Assembly (NCBI GenBank): GCA_945890495.1 | Contig: CAMDCO010000006.1 | Span: forward strand, 1 to 64,000 | From: Bordetella parapertussis | GTDB taxonomy: Bacteria > Pseudomonadota > Gammaproteobacteria > Burkholderiales > Thiobacillaceae | Length of the DNA stretch: 64,000 nucleotides | Direction of reading: 5' to 3' | Part shown: piece by piece, positions 15,060 to 23,246 of the stretch | Numbering within the stretch: position 1 is the first letter of the stretch | How the letters are laid out: the number at the start of each line of letters is the position of its first letter | Program-made: the position numbers and the translations under genes | The notes under the pieces: generated by a model | Seen by the model: the letters and a program-made list of their open reading frames with translations, nothing else | Database searches by the model: none | Told to the model about the DNA's origin: nothing

Positions 15060-15632
15060 CTAACCCTCCGGCGGGTTGACCTTCAGCCAGACGCGCGTCT
15101 TACGCGCCCATCGCCAGACATATTGCGTACCTGAAAAGGTGGCCAGCGCGGCGGTCAGGGCGATGAGCAGCGGGAATACGGCCACGATTTCGGTACTGAG
15201 CAGATGCTGGCCGAGCAACAGGCTGATGAGGACGAACTCGGCGAAGGTGGCGACCTTGCCGCCCAGCGTGGGGGCCACATCAAGATGACCGGTGAGGTTT
15301 AGCCAAGCGGCTGCGCCCACCAGGACGGTGACATCACGCAGGACAACGATGAGGGCCAGCCAAACCGGCAGGATGCCTTGATCGGCAAGGAGCAGGATGA
15401 CGGTGAGCAGCATGGCCTTGTCGGCCAGTGGGTCAAGCCAGGCCCCGAGGGCACTTTTCTGATTTAGAAGCCGGGCAAGGTAGCCATCAAAAAAGTCGGT
15501 GACGGCGGCGATGACGAAATAGACGAAGGCTCCGGGCAGGTCGCCTTCCAGCAAGCGCCACGCCACAAAGGGCACCAGGATGAAGCGCCCCAGGGTGAGC
15601 AGGTTGGGAATCGTGTACAGGCGATTGTCCAT
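15060..15632 (-). CDS. pgsA: CDP-alcohol phosphatidyltransferase (PgsA-like)
   Basis: Integral membrane enzyme of about 190 residues that joins a CDP-diacylglycerol-derived phosphatidyl group to an alcohol such as glycerol-3-phosphate. The complete signature D-x2-DG-x2-AR-x8-G-x3-D-x3-D is present (DFFDGYLARLLNQKSALGAWLDPLADK region, about residues 46-72), with hydrophobic segments on either side. Start at ATG 15632 (MDNRLYTIPN) is preferred to the ATG at 15641. PgsA itself or a cardiolipin-synthase-like paralogue cannot be separated with certainty. Its 3' end is duplicated at 13742-13866. Confidence 0.85.
   Translation of the reverse strand: MDNRLYTIPNLLTLGRFILVPFVAWRLLEGDLPGAFVYFVIAAVTDFFDGYLARLLNQKSALGAWLDPLADKAMLLTVILLLADQGILPVWLALIVVLRDVTVLVGAAAWLNLTGHLDVAPTLGGKVATFAEFVLISLLLGQHLLSTEIVAVFPLLIALTAALATFSGTQYVWRWARKTRVWLKVNPPEG
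15068..15183. repeat. Right copy of ~117-bp direct repeat (3' end of pgsA)
   Basis: The homologous partner of 13750-13866, forming the last ~40 codons of intact pgsA. The two copies are nearly identical over the last ~20 codons and diverge upstream, the pattern expected if an element supplied a replacement 3' end on integration. Confidence 0.8.
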
Positions 15633-15650
15633 GCCGCGCACAATACGGTT

Positions 15651-16415
15651 TCAGGCCTCCAACCGCAACACGGCGCGGGCGTTGGCGGATGTGGCTGCCG
15701 CGATTGTGGCGTCATCGACACCGCGCAGGCAGGCGAGCTCGGCGGCAATGCGCGGCAATTCGCCCGGTTCGTTGCGACGCTTGTCGGGGGACAACCAGAC
15801 CGGCGGGATGTCGGGGCTGTCGGTCTCCAGCACGAGGGCGTCCAGCGGTAATTCACGCGCCAGTTGTTGCAAGCGCGTGGCGCGTTCGTAGGTGAATGCC
15901 CCACCAAAACCTAGCTTGAAGCCGAGATCGATGAAGGCCTGCGCTTGTTGCGCGCTGCCGGAAAAGGCGTGGGCAATGCCGCCGGGAACGCGAATGCGGC
16001 GCAGATGCTTGAGACAGAGATCAACGGCGCGGCGGCTGTGCAGGATAACCGGCAGGTCGTACTCCCGCGCGAGTTCAAGTTGGGCGATGAAGATCTGTTC
16101 TTGGGCGGCGAAGTCGGGATGACCGTCAAACAGATCGAGTCCGATCTCGCCTACGGCGACCGGCCGCCAGGCCTCGATCTGGGCACGCACGGCGTCAATG
16201 TCGTCCGGTCGATGCGTGTAGATGGGGTGCAACCCCCAAGCCGGCAGGCAACCCGGATAGTGCCGGCATAGATCGGCCACCGCCGTCAGATTGGGGCGCG
16301 AGACGGCGGGGATGATCTGCCTCTCCACCCCGGCGGCCCACGCCCGGGCATAGACCGCATCGCGGTCGAGATCGAACTCGGCCGCATCGAGATGGCTATG
16401 AGTGTCGATCCACAT
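15651..16415 (-). CDS. TatD-family metal-dependent hydrolase (YjjV/YcfH type)
   Basis: A 254-residue TIM-barrel DNase-like hydrolase. It opens with MWIDTHSHLD (metal-binding HxH), has GEIGLDLFDG, ILHSRRAV, HAFSG and the late ETDSPDIPP with the metal-binding Asp. ATG 16415 overlaps the mutY stop (TGATG), which fixes the start; the frame extends 37 codons further up but that part lies within mutY. Related proteins are 3'-5' DNases or quality-control nucleases; the exact substrate is not certain. Confidence 0.9.
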   Translation of the reverse strand: MWIDTHSHLDAAEFDLDRDAVYARAWAAGVERQIIPAVSRPNLTAVADLCRHYPGCLPAWGLHPIYTHRPDDIDAVRAQIEAWRPVAVGEIGLDLFDGHPDFAAQEQIFIAQLELAREYDLPVILHSRRAVDLCLKHLRRIRVPGGIAHAFSGSAQQAQAFIDLGFKLGFGGAFTYERATRLQQLARELPLDALVLETDSPDIPPVWLSPDKRRNEPGELPRIAAELACLRGVDDATIAAATSANARAVLRLEA

Positions 16416-17461
16416 CAGCCGCGCTCCCGTTCCAACAAGACCCGCACCGGGGCGGGCAGGGCCGCGCCGTCCATGTCGTCCAGCGCCAACCAGACCTGTC
16501 CCGGCAGTGATTCTTGTAACGGCCAACGGCGCACGGCAAAGCGGCGCGGACGAATGTTGAGGCGGAAATGGCTGAAGGTGTGCGTTAGCGCGGTGGCCTC
16601 GGGCAGCTCGTCAAAAGCGGCGTCGAAACGCTGTTCCAGCAGGGCCGCTGGCGTGTCCGGCGTAGCCTCAGGCAGTGACCACAGGCCGCCCCAGATGCCG
16701 CTGGCCGGGCGCCGCTCAAGCAAGATCTGATCGGCCTGACGCAGGATCAACAGGGCCACATCTCGTTCCGGAATAGCCTTGCGCGGCCGAGCCTGCGGCA
16801 GTTCGGCCTGACGAGCTTCGCGTGCGGCCACGCAGTCGTCGAGCAGCGGGCATTCGGCACAACGCGGTCGGCTGCGCGTACACAGGGTCGCGCCAAGGTC
16901 CATCAAGCCTTGGGTGTAAGGGCGGATATCGGCGACATCCGGCAACAGCGATTCGGCCAGCGCCCACAAACGGGCCTGCACGGCGGCCTCGCCCGGCCAG
17001 CCTTCGACCCCAAAGACCCGGCACAGAACACGGCGCACATTGCCGTCGAGGATGGCCTGGCGTTCGCCCAAGGCAAGGGCGGCAATGGCCCCGGCCGTCG
17101 AGCGCCCCACGCCGGGCAGGCTCGCGATGGCGGGGAAATCGGCGGGAAAACGCCCCCCTTGTGCGGCCATCTCTTGCGCCGCGCGGTGCAGGTTGCGGCC
17201 ACGGGCGTAGTAGCCCAGCCCGCTCCAAAGACCCAACACCTCGTCAGAACTTGCGGCCGCCAATGCGGCCAAATCGGGGAAACGGGCCATGAAACGCTGG
17301 TAGTACGGGATCACCGTCTCGACCTGGGTCTGCTGCAACATGATCTCGGACACCCACACGGCATAGGCATTGCGCCCCTGCCAAGGCAGGTCGTGGCGGC
17401 CGTGCGCGGCCTGCCAGGCACAAACACGGGCAGCAAAGGTGTCGTTAGATTCGGTCTCCAT
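16415..17461 (-). CDS. mutY: A/G-specific adenine glycosylase MutY
   Basis: Base-excision repair enzyme removing adenine mispaired with 8-oxoguanine. About 348 residues, normal length. It shows the helix-hairpin-helix GVGRSTAGAIAALAL, the catalytic LDGNVRRVL region, the [4Fe-4S] cluster cysteines CTRSRPRCAECPLLDDC and a C-terminal NUDIX-like domain (GIWGGLWSLPE, THTFSHFRL). ATG 17461 (METESNDTF) is chosen; the upstream 80 codons of the frame are low-complexity and unconserved. Confidence 0.95.
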   Translation of the reverse strand: METESNDTFAARVCAWQAAHGRHDLPWQGRNAYAVWVSEIMLQQTQVETVIPYYQRFMARFPDLAALAAASSDEVLGLWSGLGYYARGRNLHRAAQEMAAQGGRFPADFPAIASLPGVGRSTAGAIAALALGERQAILDGNVRRVLCRVFGVEGWPGEAAVQARLWALAESLLPDVADIRPYTQGLMDLGATLCTRSRPRCAECPLLDDCVAAREARQAELPQARPRKAIPERDVALLILRQADQILLERRPASGIWGGLWSLPEATPDTPAALLEQRFDAAFDELPEATALTHTFSHFRLNIRPRRFAVRRWPLQESLPGQVWLALDDMDGAALPAPVRVLLERERG

Positions 17462-17488
17462 GCGAGTGAGTGTGCCACAATCCCCGCC

Positions 17489-18352
17489 ATGAGTGCCGCC
17501 ACCACCACCCTCCTCAGCCCCGCCAACCACAACACGAATGTGTCCGGGATGACCTATGTCTATCCGGTGGTGTCGCGTCGCATGGGCGGGGTGTCGATCG
17601 GCATCAACCTCAACCCCAACAACGCCTGCAACTGGCATTGCGTCTATTGCCAGGTTCCTAACCTGACCCGTGGAGGCCCGCCACCGATCGACTTGGTGCA
17701 ACTGGAAAATGAACTACGCCACATGCTGCAGGAAATCGTCCTAGGCGACTTCATGGCCCAACATGTCCCCGAGGGCCTGCGCGTACTGAAAGACATCGCC
17801 TTTTCTGGCAACGGCGAGCCGACCAGCGCGGCGGCCTTTCCCGATGCCGTGGCCGTGGTGGGCCGGGTCATGGCCGATTTCGAATGGGTCAACAAGATCA
17901 ATGTCGTGCTCATCACCAACGGCAGCCTGATCGGCCAGGCCCGCGTCCAAAAAGGTCTCGCGGCCCTGAACGCGCTGGGCGGCGAACTGTGGTTCAAGAT
18001 CGACTCCGCCCTGCCCGCCGGCAACGCCCGCATCAATGGCCTGCGCCAGGAACCGCAACGGGTCATGCGTCGTCTTGCGATTGCCAGCCGCCTCTGCCGC
18101 ACCCGCATCCAGACCTGCGTATTTGCCGTAGATGGCCAACCCCCGAGCGCCACCGAAACGAACACCTACCTCGCCTTCCTGCGCCGCGCCCTGGCCGATG
18201 AACTGCCCCTCGCCGGCGTATTGCTCTACGGCCTGGCACGACCGTCCATGCAGGCCGGGGCAGAACACCTCTCGGCCCTGCCCGCCAGCTGGCTAGAGGC
18301 GCACGCCGAGCGCATCCGCGCCTTGGGCCTCAGCGTCCAGGTCAACCCCTGA
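17489..18352 (+). CDS. Radical SAM protein of unknown substrate
   Basis: A 287-residue protein with the iron-sulfur motif CNWHCVYC (about residues 49-56), followed by AFSGNGEPTSAAAFPDAV and VLITNGSLI, both typical of a radical SAM partial TIM barrel. The organisation resembles the COG0731 group (TYW1-like enzymes), but no activity can be assigned. ATG 17489 is divergent from mutY with 27 bases between. The gene ends just before a 274-base gap holding repeats and a hairpin. Confidence 0.82.
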   Translation: MSAATTTLLSPANHNTNVSGMTYVYPVVSRRMGGVSIGINLNPNNACNWHCVYCQVPNLTRGGPPPIDLVQLENELRHMLQEIVLGDFMAQHVPEGLRVLKDIAFSGNGEPTSAAAFPDAVAVVGRVMADFEWVNKINVVLITNGSLIGQARVQKGLAALNALGGELWFKIDSALPAGNARINGLRQEPQRVMRRLAIASRLCRTRIQTCVFAVDGQPPSATETNTYLAFLRRALADELPLAGVLLYGLARPSMQAGAEHLSALPASWLEAHAERIRALGLSVQVNP

Positions 18353-18478
18353 CAGGCTGCTGAAATACCCCCCCGGCCGGCGCACCTCTCCCTGCCGTCA
18401 GAAGTCAAGCTGCCGCCAATTCATTGCCCCCCCGCCTTCATGCGCAAATCCAACACCTTCACCGAGCTGTCGCAAGTA

Positions 18479-18500
18479 TCGTGCTCAAACTGGAGCACGA
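18479..18500. other. Perfect 8-bp hairpin in the gap before yjjJ
   Basis: TCGTGCTC and GAGCACGA pair perfectly around AAACTG. The gap 18353-18626 also contains a short open tail ending LEHEEYLR at a TAG (about 18511-18516), which could be the very end of a lost gene. I cannot identify it. No clear T-run follows the hairpin. Confidence 0.45.
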
Positions 18501-18588
18501 GGAGTATCTGCGTTAGGCGTCCGGCTTTAAATCGGGCCGTTTTTGTGAGTTTCAGGAAAATCAATGCTCGATTTCATTTTCGTGTAAT

Positions 18589-18624
18589 ATCCATTCAACT
18601 ATCCATTCAACTATCTATTCACCG
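18589..18624 (+). repeat. Three tandem 12-bp repeats directly upstream of the HipA-like gene
   Basis: ATCCATTCAACT occurs at 18589 and 18601, and an imperfect third copy (ATCTATTCACCG) at 18613, ending two bases before the ATG. They leave no room for a ribosome-binding site. A TAATAT sequence at 18585-18590 could be a -10 element. The array looks like an iterated operator for the winged-helix domain of the encoded protein. Confidence 0.65.
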
Positions 18625-18626
18625 GC

Positions 18627-19970
18627 ATGTCATCCACTCCTGAATCCATCTCGAAGCATCTTGCCATAGGCCCGCGCTCTGCGCGTCAACTCATTGAATA
18701 TTATAGAGTCAGTCAACCCACAGTGTCGCGCATCCTCAAGGGACTTGAGAGCGAAATCGTTCGAATCGGTGCGGCACGATCTATTCAATACGCGTTGCGT
18801 GACCGACTGCGAGGATTGCCCGACATCCCGGTTTATCGGGTGGACGCCGAAGGAAAGGTGCAAAAACTGGGCCTCCTGATTCCCGTGCGCCCCGAAGGTT
18901 TTGTCATGCGTCAGGAAGAGGGCATCACGCAACATAGTGAGAGCCTCCCCTGGTGGGTTTTCGACATGCGACTTCAAGGCTATCTAGGCCGTGCCTATGC
19001 CGCACGCCATGGCGCAATGCTCGGACTGCCCGAACGACTGACCGACTGGACGGATACCCATGCGTTGCTGGCATTGCTGGCCCATGGGCAGGATGTCATT
19101 GGCAATCTTTTATTGGGCGATTGGACACGCGACCGTTTTCTGACGGCCCCTCCCCCCATTTCAATCCCTGCACCGAAAAAACCAGAAGCCTATGTCCAAC
19201 TGGCCAAAAATGCCGCGCAGGGCGACCTGCCCGGTTCTTCCGCCGGCGGTGAACAACCGAAATTCACCGCGTTTGTCGAAACACCGGAAGGCCCACGCCA
19301 TGTCATCGTGAAATTTTCCGAACAGGAAAAAGGCCCCGTCAGCGAACGCTGGCGCGATTTGTTGTTGGCCGAACATCACGCATTGAACACGCTCGGAGGA
19401 GCCGGCTTCTCGGCAGCAAAAACACACCTCATCGACCATGAAGGGCAACGCTTTCTGGAAACAGAACGATTTGATCGCATCGGTTCTCAGGGACGGCAGG
19501 GCATTCTCTCGTTGGCCGCACTGGATGCGGAATTTGTCGGAGCCGGCGCGAACGGCTGGCCCCTCCTCACTCAGCGATTGGCCGCAGAAAAACATATTCC
19601 TCCTGAAGCGGCCGATCAGGCGGCATTTCTGTGGGCGTTCGGCACATTGATCGGAAATACCGACATGCACCACGGCAACCTGTCCTTCATCTCTAAACAG
19701 GAACGCCCCGACCGCCTGGCCCCGGCCTACGACATGACCCCCATGGCGTTTGCGCCGCGTACAGGGGGCGGATTGCCCGACACACTTTCAGAAGCCGTTA
19801 TCCACGCCAGCGTCTCCAACGAAACCTGGCGACACGCCGAAAAATGGGCGCGTGCGTTCCTCGGTCGCATCCAATCTGAATCAAGATTTAGCCAGCGATT
19901 TATTCCGTGCATCGTCGCACTGGATCATCACATTCAAACCGCAAGAGCAAAGATTGAACGGCTGGGGTGA
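18627..19970 (+). CDS. yjjJ: Solo HipA-family kinase toxin with N-terminal HTH (YjjJ type)
   Basis: A 447-residue protein. Residues about 18-40 (SARQLIEYYRVSQPTVSRILKGL) are a helix-turn-helix, then a HipA N-terminal domain, then the kinase: glycine-rich SSAGGEQPKF (204-213), ATP-lysine in VIVKF (229), catalytic GNTDMHHGN (343-351) and the metal-binding Asp in AYDMTP (369). HipA kinases phosphorylate aminoacyl-tRNA synthetases and cause dormancy. No separate hipB is present, as in E. coli yjjJ, so the HTH may serve as built-in antitoxin or repressor. Codon use is somewhat more AT-rich than its neighbours, suggesting acquisition. Confidence 0.9.
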   Translation: MSSTPESISKHLAIGPRSARQLIEYYRVSQPTVSRILKGLESEIVRIGAARSIQYALRDRLRGLPDIPVYRVDAEGKVQKLGLLIPVRPEGFVMRQEEGITQHSESLPWWVFDMRLQGYLGRAYAARHGAMLGLPERLTDWTDTHALLALLAHGQDVIGNLLLGDWTRDRFLTAPPPISIPAPKKPEAYVQLAKNAAQGDLPGSSAGGEQPKFTAFVETPEGPRHVIVKFSEQEKGPVSERWRDLLLAEHHALNTLGGAGFSAAKTHLIDHEGQRFLETERFDRIGSQGRQGILSLAALDAEFVGAGANGWPLLTQRLAAEKHIPPEAADQAAFLWAFGTLIGNTDMHHGNLSFISKQERPDRLAPAYDMTPMAFAPRTGGGLPDTLSEAVIHASVSNETWRHAEKWARAFLGRIQSESRFSQRFIPCIVALDHHIQTARAKIERLG

Positions 19971-20046
19971 TATTCGGATATGCGCGCGTGGGCGGTGTCA
20001 TGGTTGGGCTGACAAGGGCGGGGGGGGTGTGGTAGATTCCACGACC

Positions 20047-21342
20047 ATGTCTGCCGATAACCTGCCCCAGAACCTCCTCGACCGGATTTCGCCGCGCGTC
20101 CGCAACTGGCTGACGCTTCTGGTTGCGATCCCTCTGTTCGGCGGCGTGGCGGCCTTCGGCATTGCGCCCGATACCGATACAGACGGCATGCCGCGCGAAA
20201 CGGTAACCGGCACGATCGCCCTGCCGGCCGCCGTCCCGACCGAAAAGGGCCCCCTCGATTTCTGGCGTGAAGAACGCATCGCACGCGGCGACAAGCTGCC
20301 TGCCCTCCTCGCCCGACTGGGTGTCTCGGCCGAAGAGGCGCAGCGGGTCTTGGCGGCCACTCACAATCAACGCGCCCTGAAGCAACTCAAGCCCGGTCGC
20401 ACAGTCCTCGCGCGCGTCACGGCCGATGGCCAGCTACTCCTGTTGCGCCACCTGGCCGACAACCAGCGCCTGCTCAGCGTCGTGCGTCAAGGCGATGCAT
20501 TTACAGCCAAGGACGAACTCGTCCAGCTTGAAACCCGCACCCTCATGAAAAGTGGTTCGGTCAGCAATTCGCTCTTTGGCGCCATGGATGCCGCCGATGT
20601 GCCCGACCACTTTGCCACTCAATTGTCAGAGATCTTCTCCGGCGAGATCGACTTCCACCGTGACCTCAAGGATGGCGATCAATTCTCGGTCGTGTACGAG
20701 GCCCAGTATTTCAACGGCGAATTGATTCAGACCGGAAACCTGCTGGCCGCCGAGTATGTCAATGGCACAGAGGCGCATCAGGCCGTGCGCTTTGCGGGCC
20801 GCTATTACACACCAACCGGGCGCAGCCTGCAGCGCGCCTTCCTGAAGTCGCCGATGGTCTTCTCGCGTATTTCCTCCGGCTTCAGCAACGCCCGTTACCA
20901 CCCGGTGCTCCAAGAATGGCGTGCCCACCGGGGCGTGGATTACGCGGCCGCCACCGGCACGCCGATCCGCGCCATCGCCGATGCCCGCGTGCAATTCGTC
21001 GGCAGCAAGGGCGGCTATGGCAATCTGGTTGAACTAAAACACAGCGGCGCCTACAGCACGGCCTATGGCCACATGTCGCGCTTCGCCAAGGGCCTGCGCC
21101 GTGGCGCACAGATCAAGCAGGGCCAGGTCATCGGTTATGTCGGCCAGACCGGCCTCGCCACCGGCCCCCATCTGCACTACGAATTCCGCATCAACGGCGA
21201 GCAGCGCGACCCGCTCGCCCTCAAACTGCCGACCTCCGTTCCGCTGGAGGCCCGCGAGCGTGCCACCTTCAATCTGGCGGCCGCCCCTCTGGCCGATCAG
21301 CTACGCCTGATCCGTGGCCACAACCTCGCCGCCTTTGATTGA
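20047..21342 (+). CDS. Membrane-anchored M23 peptidoglycan endopeptidase (MepM-like)
   Basis: A 431-residue cell-wall hydrolase that cuts peptide cross-links to allow wall growth. It has an N-terminal membrane anchor (residues about 21-40), an OapA/LysM-like region (about 80-130), and a C-terminal LytM domain with zinc ligands in HRGVDYAA and HLHYEF, all intact. ATG 20047 is chosen; the long in-frame upstream extension overlaps yjjJ. The next gene, anmK, starts inside its 3' end, a known pairing for wall turnover. Confidence 0.9.
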   Translation: MSADNLPQNLLDRISPRVRNWLTLLVAIPLFGGVAAFGIAPDTDTDGMPRETVTGTIALPAAVPTEKGPLDFWREERIARGDKLPALLARLGVSAEEAQRVLAATHNQRALKQLKPGRTVLARVTADGQLLLLRHLADNQRLLSVVRQGDAFTAKDELVQLETRTLMKSGSVSNSLFGAMDAADVPDHFATQLSEIFSGEIDFHRDLKDGDQFSVVYEAQYFNGELIQTGNLLAAEYVNGTEAHQAVRFAGRYYTPTGRSLQRAFLKSPMVFSRISSGFSNARYHPVLQEWRAHRGVDYAAATGTPIRAIADARVQFVGSKGGYGNLVELKHSGAYSTAYGHMSRFAKGLRRGAQIKQGQVIGYVGQTGLATGPHLHYEFRINGEQRDPLALKLPTSVPLEARERATFNLAAAPLADQLRLIRGHNLAAFD

Positions 21343-22438
21343 TAAGCCGCCGGACCTCTACATTGGGCTGATGTCCGGCACCAGCCTCGATGGGGTTGAT
21401 GCCGCGCTGGTCGATTTCTCACAGGCGTCCCCGATCCTGCTGGCCACGCACTGGTTGCCGTACCCGGACGACCTCAAGACCGCCCTGCTGGCCTTGCACA
21501 CTCCCGGCCCGGACGAACTGGACCAGAGTTGTCGTCTGGCCAACCGGCTCGCCGATCTCTATGCCGAGGCCACGCACACCGCCCTCGCCCAGGCCGGGGT
21601 CAGCGCTGCGGCGGTGCGCGCCATCGGCTGTCATGGCCAGACCGTGCGTCACCAACCGGCGCGGGGCTACACCCTCCAGATCAATAATGCGGCCCGTCTG
21701 ACCGAACTGACCGGCATCACCACCGTAGCGGACTTTCGCAGCCGCGACATTGCGGCGGGCGGGCAAGGCGCACCGCTAGTACCCGCTTTCCACGCCCATT
21801 GCTTCAGCGACCCCCACGAGCACCGCGTCATCGTCAACATCGGCGGCATCAGCAACCTCACCGACCTGCCCCCGGGCGGCACCGTGCGCGGCTGGGATTG
21901 CGGCCCGGGAAACCTACTCATGGATGCCTGGACACGCCGCTGCTTTGGCTGCGAATACGACGCGGGTGGGGCCATTGCCGCGCGTGGCCACATCAATGCG
22001 ACGCTCCTGTCGCAGATGCTGGCGCACCCCTTCTTGTCCGCCCCACCACCCAAAAGCACAGGGCGAGAGGACTTCAGTCTTGACTGGCTACTCACCCTCG
22101 TTCCGACAGAGGCGACCCCGGAAGATGTCCTGACCACCCTGACGGAACTCACCGCCCGGGGCATCGCCGAGGCCATCGGCCAGCATTGTCCCGGTACGCA
22201 GGCCGTTTATCTGTGTGGGGGCGGCGCACATAACCAGACCTTGGTCACACGCCTGTCGGCCCTTTTTTCGATCGCACGGGTTGAACCCACGGACCGTCTG
22301 GGTATTGCCGTTGATTGGGTCGAGGCCGCGGCCTTTGCCTGGTTGGCCAAACGCACCCTGGAAGGCCGTAGCGGAAATCTACCCGCCGTGACCGGCGCCC
22401 GCGGCGAACGCATCCTCGGCGCCATCTATCCAGCCTGA
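21314..22438 (+). CDS. anmK: Anhydro-N-acetylmuramic acid kinase
   Basis: Converts anhydro-MurNAc from peptidoglycan recycling to MurNAc-6-phosphate. A 374-residue protein with the ATP-binding GLMSGTSLDGVDAAL near the N-terminus, GCHGQTVRH, the substrate-binding NIGGISNLT, and the late CGGGAHNQTL. GTG 21314 overlaps the upstream endopeptidase gene by 29 bases; a TTG at 21335 is an alternative start. Coupling to an endopeptidase fits the recycling role. Confidence 0.95.
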   Translation: MATTSPPLIDKPPDLYIGLMSGTSLDGVDAALVDFSQASPILLATHWLPYPDDLKTALLALHTPGPDELDQSCRLANRLADLYAEATHTALAQAGVSAAAVRAIGCHGQTVRHQPARGYTLQINNAARLTELTGITTVADFRSRDIAAGGQGAPLVPAFHAHCFSDPHEHRVIVNIGGISNLTDLPPGGTVRGWDCGPGNLLMDAWTRRCFGCEYDAGGAIAARGHINATLLSQMLAHPFLSAPPPKSTGREDFSLDWLLTLVPTEATPEDVLTTLTELTARGIAEAIGQHCPGTQAVYLCGGGAHNQTLVTRLSALFSIARVEPTDRLGIAVDWVEAAAFAWLAKRTLEGRSGNLPAVTGARGERILGAIYPA

Positions 22439-22446
22439 CGGCGGAT

Positions 22447-23193
22447 CTACAGCATCATCTCGAAGGGAATATCCTGCTCGCAGAGGCGCGGACGATGTTG
22501 TTTGTCGATGGTCACAAAACGCAGATTGATGACATGTTTCCCGGCGCTGATCTCGGGCACGCAAGGCAAGTCCGGCCGCACACGCACCGTCAACAGCATC
22601 GGCGTTCGCCCCCCCAGATTGATCTGATAGAGCCCCTTCTCTGCCCGCAAGTCAGATCGCTGCCGACCTTCGCGGAGCAGGCGCATCACCAACAGGACAG
22701 CCTCCCGAATCGGATCCAGCACCGCGAGCCAGCCACCGAGATCGACGGCCCGTTCTACGGCCGGCAGGTTCAGCCAATAGTGATAGCTCGGAATATCAAA
22801 GCTGCATGAGGCCCCGGGGATGAAGCTGCGGTTGCGGATAGTCCCGAGCCACTCGTTGTCGCGCAGGGACTGGCAAGGCTTCCCGGAAGTCGCCAGAAGA
22901 GCCTCACGAATCGCCTGCATCTGAGTCAGAATGGCCTCCAGCGCCCGGCCATCGACGGCAGGATTATTGCGCAGCGGTTCAAACGCGATGCGCTGGCGTT
23001 CAATCTCTTGCAGCAATTCAGACTTTAGGTCAGGACGCGCTGTCACCTCAACCAGTTCAAAGATTGCCTGCAAGGATGCGTGGTGGTCGCGCTGTTCCGT
23101 GCGCGCCATAAACTCCGATGCCTTGGCAAACAGATCCTCAATACGCAACCAAGTGCGCGTCCGTTCATTAAGCGGATATTCGTAGGCGATCAT
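22447..23193 (-). CDS. zapD: Cell division protein ZapD
   Basis: FtsZ-bundling protein (DUF1342, formerly YacF). A 248-residue all-soluble protein starting MIAYEYPLNERTRTWLRIEDLF, the standard ZapD opening, with SFDIPSYHYWLN and the C-terminal FEMML. It stabilises the Z ring at the division site. It lies downstream of coaE, as usual; the third member of that cluster, yacG, is displaced to 46.9 kb. It converges on anmK with an 8-base gap. Confidence 0.93.
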   Translation of the reverse strand: MIAYEYPLNERTRTWLRIEDLFAKASEFMARTEQRDHHASLQAIFELVEVTARPDLKSELLQEIERQRIAFEPLRNNPAVDGRALEAILTQMQAIREALLATSGKPCQSLRDNEWLGTIRNRSFIPGASCSFDIPSYHYWLNLPAVERAVDLGGWLAVLDPIREAVLLVMRLLREGRQRSDLRAEKGLYQINLGGRTPMLLTVRVRPDLPCVPEISAGKHVINLRFVTIDKQHRPRLCEQDIPFEMML

Positions 23194-23246
23194 GGGGGGT
23201 CAGGAGCGTGGGCGAACAACTGTCATAATTCGACCTTTTGCCACAT

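Noticed and set aside
18353-18626. Transposase or gene remnant in the gap before yjjJ
   Set aside because: Only a few codons (ending LEHEEYLR) look coding and I could not match them to a family.
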